Origin: Candidatus Altimarinota bacterium
Lineage (GTDB): Bacteria; Patescibacteriota; Gracilibacteria; BD1-5; UBA2023
Length of the DNA stretch: 61,782 bases
Assembly (NCBI GenBank): GCA_028689065.1
Contig: JAQTWX010000004.1
Location: 1 to 61,782 of the forward strand
Direction: 5' to 3'
Within the stretch, counting starts at the first letter, position 1, and each line of letters opens with the position of its first letter. The notes under the pieces were generated by a model. That model worked only from the letters and a program-made list of their open reading frames with translations, made no database searches and had not been told where the DNA came from. Below are positions 31,068 to 41,408 of this stretch, in pieces. The position numbers were made by a program, and so were the translations under genes.

Positions 31068-31358
31068 TTAAGAGGACGCATGTGCGCCCTTTCTCTCTAA
31101 AGAAGTTCCCTTACGAGTTGCATCTAAAGGAAATTTCTCCATATATCGTATTATCGCGATATACATCTTCATTCACGTATCTTTCATTGATACCATTTCA
31201 AATTCTTCTCCAGGAAAGTAGGCTTTTCCAGAATAATAAGAGACGTGACTGATGTAATAAGAAAGGAAATATATTCCCTCTTTACCACATTCGAGTCTAT
31301 ATGTCTCTTCGGAAATGCTTTTTCGAGTTCTCTTTATTTGCCTGTTTTTGGCTTTTTT
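31068..31358 (-). pseudogene. possible coding remnant or short gene without a clear start
   Basis: A 97-codon open stretch on the minus strand (TAA at 31068, TAG at 31359) with coding-like composition and one TGA-Gly; it reads through SEETYRLECGKEGIYFLSYY and GKAYFPGEEF. The first ATG is at 31196, leaving only 42 codons, and no good GTG or TTG lies upstream, so it may be a truncated gene or chance. The rest of the 30976-31384 interval shows only a -10-like TATACT near 31042 and no RNA gene I can recognise. Confidence 0.25.
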
Positions 31359-31384
31359 CTAGGACTCTGTAATCTTGCGTATTC

Positions 31385-31416
31385 AAAGAGATTTATATAA
31401 ATCTCTTTATTTTTTA
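31385..31416 (+). terminator. leader hairpin before the DEAD-box gene
   Basis: A perfect 24-base palindrome, AAAGAGATTTAT / ATAAATCTCTTT (31385-31408), followed by ATTTTTTATT, ends 16 bases before the helicase ATG. No plus-strand gene with a stop precedes it within 400 bases, so it may act as a transcription attenuator in the helicase leader rather than as an ordinary terminator. Confidence 0.5.
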
Positions 31417-31431
31417 TTCTATTTTTATACT

Positions 31432-33156
31432 ATGTTATTTTCAGAACTCGGTCTCGATGAAAAAATCCTCGCGGCACTTACAAAAAACGGCTATACGGAG
31501 GCGACTAAAATCCAGGAAGAAGTTATTAAAGCTGCCATGAATGGGAAAAGTATTATCGGACAGTCTCAGACAGGAACTGGTAAGACTGCCGCTTTCGTTA
31601 TCCCAGTACTTCAGAAGCTTAATCCAAATATTCGAAAACCTCAGGTTATCGTTCTTGCTCCGACTCGAGAACTTGCGATGCAGATTCGTGAAGAGTTTTT
31701 CAAACTCTCTTTTGGGATGAATCTCCGATCCGTTGCTGTATATGGAGGATCTAATATTCGTACTCAGCGTGAAGCACTTGCGTCTGGACCTCAGATTGTC
31801 GTTGCGACAACGGGTCGTCTCATTGATCTTATCGAACGACGATTTATTGATCTTTCCAATGTAGAATACCTCGTTCTCGACGAAGTAGATCGAATGCTTG
31901 ATATGGGATTCATCGACGATATCGATATGATTTGGTCCCGTCTCGGAAATGTAAAACAATCTATGACATTCTCTGCAACTATTCCGCAGGAGGTAAATAA
32001 TCTTCTTGCAAAGTACGTTGGAGAAGGATATGAATCTATTAAAGCAACAGAAAATCTCATGGTTTCCAAAATTGACCATGCGTTTATCGAGGTTCCACAC
32101 TTTGAGAAATACGAGATGCTCAAGAAATACGTTCAAGATCATAAGGATGTAAAGATTGTTGTATTCTGTCGAATGAAACATGAAACCGAGGACATTGCTG
32201 ATATGCTTGAAGCGGATGGATTCCGAACTGGATGTCTCCACGGAGATATGCAACAGAGAGATCGTACTCGATCACTCAAACGATTCCAGGATGGGCTTTG
32301 TAATGTGTTTATTACCACCGATGTTGCGGCTCGTGGACTCAATATGAAGGATATTATGCTCGTAGTTAACTACAATGTACCAGAGGATCCAGAAGCATAC
32401 ATTCACCGAATCGGACGTACTGGTCGAGCTGGTGCTGAAGGAAAGGCGATTATGTTCGTAACAAGCGGAGAACGAAATCTTCTTGGAAATATTGAACGGC
32501 GAAATAAAATTACTTTGAAACAGATCGATATTCATGGAAATGAAGTGGTTCGTATCGCTGGTCGATCCGGTGGACACTGAGGACATCATCGTGCCGGAAG
32601 TCGCCGAAGTTTCGGTGGTGGATATGGTCGTTCGAGTGGAGGTGGATACCAAGGTCGTAGTGGAGGTTACCAAGGTGGTCGCTCTTCTGGAGGATTCGGA
32701 GGTGGTGAACGAAGCTCCGGAGGAGGTTATGCTCGTCGTGATGAGGGGACTTCTGACCGACCACGATACGGAAGTAATCGTTCTTCTAGCGGATATCAAG
32801 GAAATCGTTCCGAAGGTCGTCCTTCATACGGAAGTGATCGTCCACGATCTAGTGGAGGTTACCAAGGTGGTGAACGAAGCTCTGGAGGGTATCAAGGAAA
32901 TCGTCCTGACCGACTCCGAAGTGGAGCGGAAACATTCGGTGGGGTATTTGGTGGCGGATCTGCTTCACGAACTTCCGATCGTTCTTCCTACGGAAGCGAC
33001 CGTCCTCAATCGGACCGACCAAAGTTCGATGGAGAACGAAAGGATCGAAGTGGATACCAAGGACGGGAGAATCGTTCCTACGAAGCTCCTCGAAACCGAG
33101 AAAATGCCGGAGGTGAGAGAAAAACTTGGCCAGCTCGAGAAAAAAAGGATATATAA
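31432..33156 (+). CDS. DEAD-box RNA helicase with RGG-rich tail
   Basis: 574 residues. Helicase core (about 1-382) with Q motif TKIQEEV, motif I SQTGTGKTAA, Ia APTRELA, II VLDEVDRML (a DEAD variant, DEVD), III FSATI, V TTDVAARGL and VI HRIGRTGRAG. A TGA-Gly at residue 383 opens a 190-residue low-complexity tail of Gly, Arg, Ser and Tyr repeats (YQGG, RSSGG, RPSYGSDRP). Such tails bind RNA and can drive condensate formation. The start at 31432 gives MLFSELGLDEKIL. Its 5' side carries a strong hairpin. Confidence 0.95.
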
Positions 33157-33160
33157 TTAT

Positions 33161-33201
33161 AAAATCCCCTTACAGAGAATTTCTAGTAAGGGGATTTTTA
33201 T
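33161..33201 (+). terminator. terminator after the DEAD-box gene
   Basis: AAAATCCCCTTAC / GTAAGGGGATTTTT hairpin with a 12-base loop and T-run. Confidence 0.8.
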
Positions 33202-33309
33202 ATACAACATACATTTGCAAAAAAACACTTCGCGATTATACTCTTTATCACTGATTATGAGAAAAGAAAGACATCAAGGATTATACACTAAAAATTAACA
33301 ACCATTTCT

Positions 33310-34146
33310 ATGGCTCTTCAGACAGAAATTAAGGATTTTACGAAAAAAGTACTTCTTCTCGGAATAGTCCTCTCATTTCTTATCAATCTTGTATTTACCT
33401 ACATTTCTTCCTTGAGTGGAGGAGCAAGTGTAAGTGCTCTTGGAAATGATGCGAAATTTCAGCGTGCTAGTGTTCCATATCTTGGAAACACTGGAGTGGC
33501 TATTGCTATGAATATCGGACTTCATGATAAAGAGAAACAGAATACGCCAATTAATCTCTATACAGAAGTAATGCCTATAGCAGAAGTGCTTGCGGATACA
33601 GGTGTTGGACGTAAAAAACTTATATCGAGTAATATGGTAGCGGCAAGCGAATATCTTAATATTCTTAGAACTGATGTAAATAAACTTTTGGATTCTGCAA
33701 TCGATAGACAGGCAATGCTCGAAAGCCTACTTGATCAACTGAGATACCGGTATACTTCTACTAACTCTTATCTCTCTATTCTCTCTGCTCAGGCTACAGA
33801 ACTTCAGGGGACTATTACTACTTCTAATAATTCTATCGAATCGATTAAAAGTGCTTTGACAGTAGCATATGGGAATCTCGATTATGATAAAACAGAAGAA
33901 CTTATTACTGCTTATCTCGCAGAGAAAGAAAAAAATACTTACGCTCAAACCTATCTAGTATTTCTTGGAAAATTCATCTCCACGTATCAGATTTTGAATG
34001 CTTATAATAAAACCCTTCTTGATACGCTTATAAATAATCAGGAAGCACTCATAAAAAATGTAACGGTGGTTATGCCAGATTCTGGTACGAGTCTCATGAA
34101 GCAATTGAATCTCGTGAAGACCGAGGCAGAGTGGAAAGCACGATAA
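33310..34146 (+). CDS. membrane-anchored protein of unknown function
   Basis: 278 residues, no TGA codons. One N-terminal membrane helix (about 13-32, VLLLGIVLSFLINLVFTYI), then a helical extracytoplasmic part with heptad-like patterns (about 100-240) rich in Asn, Ser, Thr and Leu. No catalytic motif or family recognised. Flanked by terminators, so its own transcript. Confidence 0.55.
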   Translation: MALQTEIKDFTKKVLLLGIVLSFLINLVFTYISSLSGGASVSALGNDAKFQRASVPYLGNTGVAIAMNIGLHDKEKQNTPINLYTEVMPIAEVLADTGVGRKKLISSNMVAASEYLNILRTDVNKLLDSAIDRQAMLESLLDQLRYRYTSTNSYLSILSAQATELQGTITTSNNSIESIKSALTVAYGNLDYDKTEELITAYLAEKEKNTYAQTYLVFLGKFISTYQILNAYNKTLLDTLINNQEALIKNVTVVMPDSGTSLMKQLNLVKTEAEWKAR

Positions 34147-34162
34147 TAGGATCATAAATAGT

Positions 34163-34194
34163 AAAAACCTCATTCATATTGAATGAGGTTTTTA
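34163..34194. terminator. bidirectional terminator
   Basis: AAAAACCTCATTCA-TAT-TGAATGAGGTTTTT, near-perfect inverted repeat between convergent genes. Confidence 0.85.
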
Positions 34195-34647
34195 CTATTT
34201 CTGTTCGTTTCCTGTTGTTTCTGTTGAAGCTGGTATAGCTTTTAATATATCTCCTTGCGCTTTTTCTCGGATATTTCCAAGATCAAATTGACGGACTTTA
34301 AGTTGATTTTGTATAAACTGATTGAGGATTGCAGAATCTTTAAAGAAATTGAACGTAAGCCAAGAGAGTAATAGAAATCAGAGTACTGTTCCGATTGCAA
34401 AAAGCATTCCGAGAGAGAGATTATATCCAATGAGTTTCCATTTACTTTTATGTATATTGAGATACTCGTGTTTCTCAAGAACTTTCAAAGTTTTTGTAAG
34501 ATCTTTTATGGTTTTGTTGAGATCTTTGGTGGTCTTGAGAAGTTCTTGTTGAGTCATTGAATTAAGGAGAAGTTCTTTTTCTACAAAAGCTACTTCCTTG
34601 ACCATATTTTTCTCTGTAGTTTTCTTTTCTTGTGCTGTTTTATTCAT
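34195..34647 (-). CDS. small membrane coiled-coil protein
   Basis: 150 residues; a TGA-Gly at 34378-34380 inside the hydrophobic segment is needed to complete it. Residues 1-65 are Lys/Glu/Thr-rich and coiled-coil-like; a membrane helix follows (about 76-98, YNLSLGMLFAIGTVLGFLLL), then a short polar tail. Stop TAG at 34195. No family recognised. It lies downstream of yvcK? No: it is 37 bases after the yvcK stop on the same strand, so co-transcription is possible. Confidence 0.5.
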
Positions 34648-34684
34648 AGAATAAGGAATTAAAAAATACGTTATTTTAGTTTTT

Positions 34685-35656
34685 TTACTTTATCCATCCC
34701 TCAACGAAATCATTTATCGCTTCTGCGAGTTTCCTCGGATCATGACGGATATAGTCAGCCTCATTGACCAAATCTCGCTCTATGATTTTATAGGGGGCAT
34801 TTGCAAATATTTCAATGTCTGTAATCCTGACAGGTTGTTTATTTTCCTCTTCTTTGTATTTGAGTATGAGTTCTTCTCCGATAGGGGCATTATTAACGAG
34901 AACATAATCAATGGTATTTCTTCCAATATATTTTTCTACAATTTCTACAAAATTTTCTACTTGAAAATTATTAGTCTCTCCATGCTTAGTCATTATATTG
35001 CAGATATAGATGATTTTTGCTTTGGATTCTTGAATAGCTTCTCTCATACCAATTGCAAGAAGATTTGGAACTATACTGGTATAGAGATCTCCAGGTCCTA
35101 TGATGATATAATCGGAATTAATAAGAATTTCTCTTGCTCGAGGATTTATCTTTCCTTCACCAACAAGAAAGGCTTCCTGAATTTCGAGATTTCCATCATG
35201 TTTTGGTATATCTATGTTCGTTTCCCCGATAATCTCTGTTCCATCTTCAAGTGTGATTCCAAGTTGTGTATCATCGAGTGTTACAGGAATAACTTTTCCT
35301 CGAACATCGAACATATCAGAAAGTTCTTGAATTCCTTTTTCAAAATCTCCGGTTATATCGGTGAGAGCGGTCAAAAGGAGATTACCGATGGTATGCCCCG
35401 ACATTCTATTTCCTGCCTTGAACCGGTATTCGAAAAGTTTCCTGACGATTCCAGTATCTTCTGAAAGTGCGACAATCGCTCGACGGATATCGCCTGGAGG
35501 AAGTATCCCGAACTGATCTCTTATCTCTCCGGTGCTTCCTCCAGAATCTGAAACTGAGACAATTGCTGCGAGATTGTAGTCTTTGTTTTTTTTGAGTCCA
35601 TAGAGAACATTGAAAGTCCCTGTTCCTCATCCAATTGTGGTGATATTTACTTTCAT
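34685..35656 (-). CDS. yvcK: YvcK/CofD-like protein (gluconeogenesis factor family)
   Basis: 323 residues. The N terminus MKVNITTIGGGTGTFNVLYG contains a TGA at a conserved loop glycine, followed by VSVSDSGGSTGEIRDQFG, PPGDIRRAIVAL and FKAGNRMSGHTIGNLLL, then INSDYIIIGPGDLYTSI. YvcK proteins bind UDP-sugars and influence cell-wall metabolism and cell shape in Firmicutes. The standard code leaves a 239-residue fragment starting at MSGHTIG. Divergent from the SPFH gene. Confidence 0.92.
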
Positions 35657-35723
35657 TTATTTTTTGACTTTAGAGGTAGATTGCATACGATTATACCGTT
35701 TTTATATTTTAATCAATCTTTTT

Positions 35724-36602
35724 ATGGATGCAGGTACGCTCATTATATTACTTATCATCGTTGCGGTGGTAATCCCTATGTTTGTAAAGAAAGTAAACCA
35801 AGGGGAAGTGGGACTCCGAGAATTTCTCGGACGATATACTGATACAGTTGGTCCAGGTATCGTTTTTCTTATTCCTGGTATCCAGACTCTTCGAAAGATT
35901 GATATTCGTGAACAGGTTATCAATGTTCCAGAACAGCAGATTATTACCAAGGATAATGTCGGTGTAGCAGTTGACGGGATTGTGTATATTCAGATTAATG
36001 ATCCTACCAAGGCACAGTATGAGATTTCCAATGTGTTTATGGCAGTTATAAATCTTGCTCAGACGAGTTTACGTTCAGTTCTCGGAACTATGGCACTCGA
36101 TGAGACCCTCTCCAATCGTGAAACGATTAATGCGAAACTTCTTGAATCGCTCGATCGTGAGACTGGGAAATGGGGAGTAAAAGTTATGCGTGTTGAGATC
36201 AAGAAACTTGAACCACCGAAAGATATTCAGGATTCCATGAGTAAACAGATGAAGGCAGAACGAGAGAAACGAGCTCTTATCCTTGAAGCAGAAGGATACA
36301 AACAGTCTCAGATTACCAAGAATGAAGGGGATAAACAGGCAAAAATCCTCCAAGCAGAAGGGGACCGTCAGTCTCAGATCCTCCAGGCAGAAGGACAAGC
36401 ACAGGCAACCGTTGCCATCGCCGAAGCCGATGCAAAAGCCCTCGAACTTCAATCCAATGCTGCTCAAGAGTTCTTCAAAGGACAAGCAGTAACCAAAGAA
36501 CAACTCAAAGTTATCGAGAATGCACTCGGTGGAGGGAATACAAAGTACGTGCTCGATTCAGATATATTGACGAGTATTAGTAAAAGTTTTGGAATTAAAT
36601 AA
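35724..36602 (+). CDS. SPFH/band 7 (stomatin-like) membrane protein
   Basis: 292 residues from ATG 35724. N-terminal membrane helix (about 5-20), then the band 7 domain (GEVGLREFLGRYTDTVGPGI, VPEQQIITKDNVGVAVDGIV, LRSVLGTMALDETLSNRETI) and a coiled coil of Ala/Glu/Gln repeats (about 180-240, including repeated LQAEGDRQSQI). Forms large membrane-associated rings tied to membrane microdomains. Its NfeD partner follows 20 bases downstream, the usual pairing. No TGA codons. Confidence 0.93.
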   Translation: MDAGTLIILLIIVAVVIPMFVKKVNQGEVGLREFLGRYTDTVGPGIVFLIPGIQTLRKIDIREQVINVPEQQIITKDNVGVAVDGIVYIQINDPTKAQYEISNVFMAVINLAQTSLRSVLGTMALDETLSNRETINAKLLESLDRETGKWGVKVMRVEIKKLEPPKDIQDSMSKQMKAEREKRALILEAEGYKQSQITKNEGDKQAKILQAEGDRQSQILQAEGQAQATVAIAEADAKALELQSNAAQEFFKGQAVTKEQLKVIENALGGGNTKYVLDSDILTSISKSFGIK

Positions 36603-36622
36603 TTTTCTTAATCATTTCTCTT

Positions 36623-37051
36623 ATGTCCAATCTTTTTTATATCTACCTCGCTTCCGGAGTTTTCTTTCTCTTGATTGAGATGCTTACAGCGACCTTTTAT
36701 GGACTATCCGTGAGTATTACTTGTTTTGTACTGGCAATCTATATCTTTATAACTGGTGATACGACTCTCACTATTGCACAAGGAATTATACTTGTGGTTA
36801 TTTCTGGAACTTTTGCATATTTGCTGCCAAAATACCTTAAGCCGAATACTCCCGATTTTAAATCCGGTCTTGATGCACATATCGGACAGAAGTTTTATTT
36901 AGAGAAAGTTGGATCCGACTGGAAAGTGAAGATTGACGGAGTAGATTATCTCATCGATGATGATTCTGAAACCTCCGAGTTTGAAGTTGGAAAAAAGGTA
37001 CGACTTGAGAGTCATAGTTCTGGAATTCTGACAGTTTCAGTTGCAAAATAA
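36623..37051 (+). CDS. NfeD-like membrane protein
   Basis: 142 residues: three hydrophobic segments (about 5-75) then a C-terminal OB-fold-like domain (about 85-142) beginning GLDAHIGQKFYLEKVGSDWKV and ending GKKVRLESHSSGILTVSVAK. Short NfeD proteins of this type accompany SPFH proteins, as here, and are thought to act with them in membrane domain upkeep. No TGA codons. Confidence 0.88.
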   Translation: MSNLFYIYLASGVFFLLIEMLTATFYGLSVSITCFVLAIYIFITGDTTLTIAQGIILVVISGTFAYLLPKYLKPNTPDFKSGLDAHIGQKFYLEKVGSDWKVKIDGVDYLIDDDSETSEFEVGKKVRLESHSSGILTVSVAK

Positions 37052-37064
37052 TCAATATATTTCT

Positions 37065-37919
37065 ATGAAAAAAATATTTTTTTCTCTTCTCTTTCTTCTC
37101 GTCTGCTCTCCTGTATATGCTTTCGATATATCGAGTCTTGGAACCATAAACTCCTCGGTTATAGATAGAGTTGGAGTTCTGAAACCAGAACAAAAAAGCA
37201 TACTTGAATCAAAAATAGCAGATTTGAGGACAAAATATACAGTAGAGATACTGACTATTGTAATTCCATCGATGGATGGAGAAGATATATCCTCTACTGC
37301 AACGGAAATAGGACAAAAAATAGGAGTCTGAAAAGCGGATAAAGATAATGGACTTGTATTACTTATTGCCATTAATGATAGAGCTTGGGACATAGCAACT
37401 GGGTACGGATTAGAGGGAGTTTTACCAGATTTACTTGCAAAAAGAATCGGAGAAAAGAACTTTATCCTTTTTAGAAACGGACAGTATTATGAGTGAATAC
37501 TTGGAAGTTTCGATGACTTCGACAAAGCTCTTTCCGGAGATACAAGTATTCTCTCTACTCAGTGAGAAAACAAAGGAACATCTAGTGAGTGATTCTTTAT
37601 ACTTCAATTCATTGTTGCATTACTTATATCGAGTATATTCTTTAGACCTCTGACAAAAATAAAACAATATAAAAAATTATTTCTCTATTTGCTTATTGCT
37701 TATATAATAACTTTGCCACTGGCATATTTCGCGGTACAGAATATCTTTTTTCTTTTGGAAAATATAGGAATCTGGATATTTTGATCTCTCATAGGAATAT
37801 TCGCCAAGCCGGGAAATTGATGAAATTTCTGAAGCTGAGGTTCTTCATCGGGGTGATGAGGTTTTGGAGGTTTCGGATGAGGATGATTTGGATGAGGATG
37901 AAGTTCTGGAAAATGGTAA
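37065..37919 (+). CDS. TPM-domain (YgcG-like) membrane protein with Gly-rich tail
   Basis: 284 residues. Signal peptide (about 1-18), then TPM phosphatase-like domain (VIDRVGVLKPEQKSILESKI, TIVIPSMDGED, DNGLVLLIAI and WDIATGYGLEGVLPD), two membrane helices (about 180-240) and a C-terminal tail rich in Gly, Ser and Phe ending GGGGSSGKW. Ten glycines of the tail are TGA codons between 37819 and 37909, so this end is visible only with the altered code; it matches the usual TPM family ending. LemA follows 30 bases on, the common partner. Confidence 0.9.
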
Positions 37920-37949
37920 ACAACTTTTTATTTTTTATTTTTACTTTTT

Positions 37950-38543
37950 ATGACAAATACTGGAAAAATCGTTTGGGGAGTTATCCTCGGAGTCGTGGTA
38001 CTTATATTTTTTATTTTTTTCTGAAAATACAATAGTATCGTAACTATGGAAGAGTCGGTAAATACCGCTTGGGCTCAAGTAGAAAATCAATACCAGAGAA
38101 GATTTGATCTCATTCCAAATATAGTAAATACAGTGAAATGAGAAGCGAATTTCGAAAAATCAACTCTTGAAGCAGTGGTAAATGCTCGAGCATCTGCTAC
38201 AAAGACTACTATTAATGTGAACGATGCAAAAGAATTGGCACAATTCCAACAGGAACAACAAGGGATTACTCAGGCACTTTCCCGATTACTTATGGTTACG
38301 GAAAATTATCCAAATCTTAAAGCAAATCAATGATTTGCAGATTTGAGAGTTTCTCTTGAAGGAACGGAGAATAGAATTTCTACCGAGAGAATGCGATACA
38401 ATGAAACAGTTCAGAAATTCAATACCTATGTACGACTGTTCCCAAATAATATCGTTTCTTCTTTTCTTTGATTTGAAAAGAAAAACTTATTTGAGAGTGA
38501 CGCTGGTGCTAATGTAGCACCAAAAGTGGATTTTGCCAATTAA
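37950..38543 (+). CDS. lemA: LemA family protein
   Basis: 197 residues with four TGA-Gly codons. N-terminal membrane helix (about 8-24), then the LemA helical domain: [38 protein letters not shown], then [17 protein letters not shown] and [13 protein letters not shown]. The TGA glycines in VKGE and NQGF fall at conserved positions. LemA proteins are often paired with TPM-domain proteins, as here; their function is unclear. Confidence 0.94.
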
Positions 38544-38558
38544 AATATAGTTTATAGA

Positions 38559-39191
38559 ATGTCTCATTTCTCTCTTTTCTCGCAGTACCATATCGAACTT
38601 GAACCTTCCGAAGAAGCGATTTTTCGGAAGTTTTTAAGTTTGTTTATGGAATATAATGCTCATACGAATCTTTCTGCTATCCGTACTCCAGAAGGCATTA
38701 TCGAAAAGCATTTTATCGATTCTTTGATGCTCGGGAATTTTATCGAGCTTCATGGGAAAGTTCTCGACATCGGAAGTGGTGGGGGATTCCCCGGGATTCC
38801 ATTAAAAGTACTCTTTCCTGATGTGGATTTCACTCTGATGGATTCGGTAGGAAAAAAAGTGCGTGCTATGAATTATTTTATAGAAAATCTCGGACTTACT
38901 GGGATTCGAGCTGTTCAAGCTCGTGCTGAGGAAGTTGCAAAGCTTCCAGAGTATAAAAAACAATTTGATTTTATCGTATCACGAGCGACTGCTTATCTTC
39001 CGCAAATTCTTGAATGGGCGGAGCCGTTTCTTGCGAAAAATGGTCAGATTATCCTCTATAAACTTGCAGGTCCTGATGAACTTACTGAGGGGAAACAGAT
39101 TCTCAAACGTCTCTGACTCAAACTCGTGGGAGTAGAAGATTATAAAATTGGACAACAGGAGCGGGTATTTCTCATATTTGAGAGAGTATAA
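38559..39191 (+). CDS. rsmG: 16S rRNA (guanine-527 N7) methyltransferase
   Basis: 210 residues, typical of RsmG/GidB. Patterns: NAHTNLSAIRTPEGIIEKHF, IDSLMLGNF, the SAM site VLDIGSGGGFPGIPL and SRATAYLPQILEWA. A TGA-Gly at 39114-39116 extends the protein to VFLIFERV*. It methylates the 530 loop of 16S rRNA. It follows lemA by 15 bases. Confidence 0.96.
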
Positions 39192-39277
39192 AAGTATTGT
39201 CAACATCCTTTTCTTGCATGAAAAAATTTTATATGGTACACTAAATGTGTTCTATATGGAAACTTGATTAAAGCCTT

Positions 39278-41371
39278 ATGCAAAAACAAAAAATACAAAA
39301 ATTTATCACTCTTGGAATTCTTTCGTTTTTTATCTCTGGAATCCTTACTCCGTCTTTTGTATATGCGGCAGAGTGAGATCAAACAACGGTTGTTGGGCTT
39401 AAAAAATCCCAAACAACCAAGATTCTTGATAATTTTAAAGACCAGGAAAATATTCTTCTTTTTCAGAATGTTCCATTCTCATCCGATGATGAACTCGGAC
39501 TTTTTAATGCGGAACGCAAGATGAATAGTTTGAATGATATTTTGAAGCGAATTAATTCCTCTAAAGAACAATACAAGGAACAAAAACGAGAGGTGACAAG
39601 AGAAAAATTTACCCTCAAGAAAACAATCAGAGACCTTGATTCTAGTATCGCTGAAACAGAGAAATCTATCGCTGATACAGAGGAATTAATCGCGGAAAAA
39701 AATCGTGAAATTGCAAAATATTCCATGCATATCGATGAACTTAATGCAAAAATAGAAGAAAATAAAGCTTCTATTCTTCGTTACCTCACATATATCTATA
39801 CAAAAGGAGACTTGATATATGATGGAACTCAAAATATTGATGTTTTGCGTAGTATTATATTGAATGATGGTAACCTTGGAGAGATATTCAATGATATTCA
39901 TTATAAGTCCGTTTTAGAAATGGCAGGACAAAATTTTATTGAAGTACACAGAAATCTCATAAAAGAATATTTTTACAATAAAGAATCTCTTAAGAAAGAA
40001 AAACTTCTCAGTGTTCGGCTCAAGAGACAATTGATAACAAAAAACAATGATATTTCTGCACAAAAGAAATACAAGGAACAACTTTTAGAAGTAACAAAAT
40101 GACAAGAAGCTCTTTTTAACCAATACATAGCGTCTAAACAACGGGTTGAAGAGAATATGCAAGGACGTCTTGAGGCTATTTCAGAAGAGTATACCAATGT
40201 GTTTGCTCGTCTCGGAGATAAATATCAATGTAATGTTGTGGGTGGAGGGAATGGTAAAACAGTTGTAACATCTGTTACAGGATATACGTTTACTGATTCT
40301 GGAACACTTCTTGATTCTTGTAATGATCTTCAGAAGTTTTATGCAGCAGAAAAACAGCTTATTGATTATCCTATCGATGAAACTGTCACAAATCCTCTTG
40401 TATGGCCAGTGGAGGCTACGCGCATTTCTACTTATTTCCATGATGAAGAGTATTTTAAATCACTCGGAAGTGAGCACGAAGCAATAGATGTTCCTATGCC
40501 ACAAGGATCTGATATTGTGGCACCAGCTGCAGGATATGTATATTTTATTCAACAGCCAACTCCAGGAGGGTATGGATATATAGCACTCAAGCATGCAAAT
40601 GGGTATGTAACGGTATATGGACATATTTCTGAAGTTCTCGTAAATAAATTTGATTTTATTGATACAGGAAGACTTTTCGCAAAAACTGGAGGAACTCCAG
40701 GAACTCCAGGTGCTGGAGTTATGACAAGTGGGGCACATCTTCATTTTGAACTCTATAAGAACCGAGAATCTGCCGATCCGCTTCGATTACTTGATCTTAC
40801 AAGACTGAATTATGATAGTATAGAAGGAAAGTATCGATACAAGTTTGTTGAAGATCTTAAAGCTCGTTATGGAAATAAAACAAATATTTCCAAGTATTCA
40901 AAATTTCTTATTACAGGAGAAAATGAAATAGAACGTCAGGAATATCTCCTTGCCAATTATGCTGATGGAAGATTTGCTAATATTGATGTATGGACGGAAG
41001 AGGCAGTAGGAGGTAAGATAGATCCAAGTTTTCTTATGTGTGTAGGACTTGCGGAAACAGGACTTGGAAATCATCTGAAAACTGCTTACAATATAGGAAA
41101 TATAGGAAATACGGATTCTGGAAGTACGTATGAATTCATGAGTGCACGAGATGGAATTTATTGGATGGTAAAAACATTGAATAATAAATTTCTTGGAAAA
41201 TATACAACTATTGATCAACTTTCCAGATATGGGAATAAAGATGGATCGATATATGCCTCCTCTTCTTCCAACTGGCATAATAATGTAGTTCGATGTCTTT
41301 CTGCTTTAAAGTGACGATTTGTTGAGGATAATTTTCAATTTCGGCTTGCGGAAGATGGAAAAGACGAGTAG
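39278..41371 (+). CDS. bifunctional cell-wall hydrolase: M23 peptidase plus glucosaminidase-like domain
   Basis: 697 residues. Signal peptide (about 1-30, cleavage near VYAAEG), long coiled coil as in EnvC (about 75-300), then an M23/LytM domain (about 375-500) with zinc ligands in EHEAIDVPMPQ and SGAHLHFELY, and a C-terminal glucosaminidase-like domain (about 575-685) with the likely catalytic Glu in CVGLAETGLGNHL and NIGNIGNTDSG. Three TGA-Gly codons, including one after residue 30 and one in the coiled coil. The fusion could cut both peptide and glycan bonds. Next gene also encodes an M23 enzyme. Confidence 0.87.
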
Positions 41372-41408
41372 ACTATCGTTAATCCTTATCTCCTAATATC
41401 AATTTTTT

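Noticed and set aside
30976-31384. A structured ncRNA in the interval before the helicase
   Set aside because: No conserved RNA motif is recognisable on either strand; the interval shows only a weak coding-like stretch and the leader hairpin.
32534-33298. 254-residue open frame overlapping the DEAD-box C terminus
   Set aside because: It is out of frame with the helicase, and its Val/Glu-rich repeats are the shifted reading of the RGG tail. The in-frame reading through the UGA gives the expected Gly-rich tail and ends properly at 33156.
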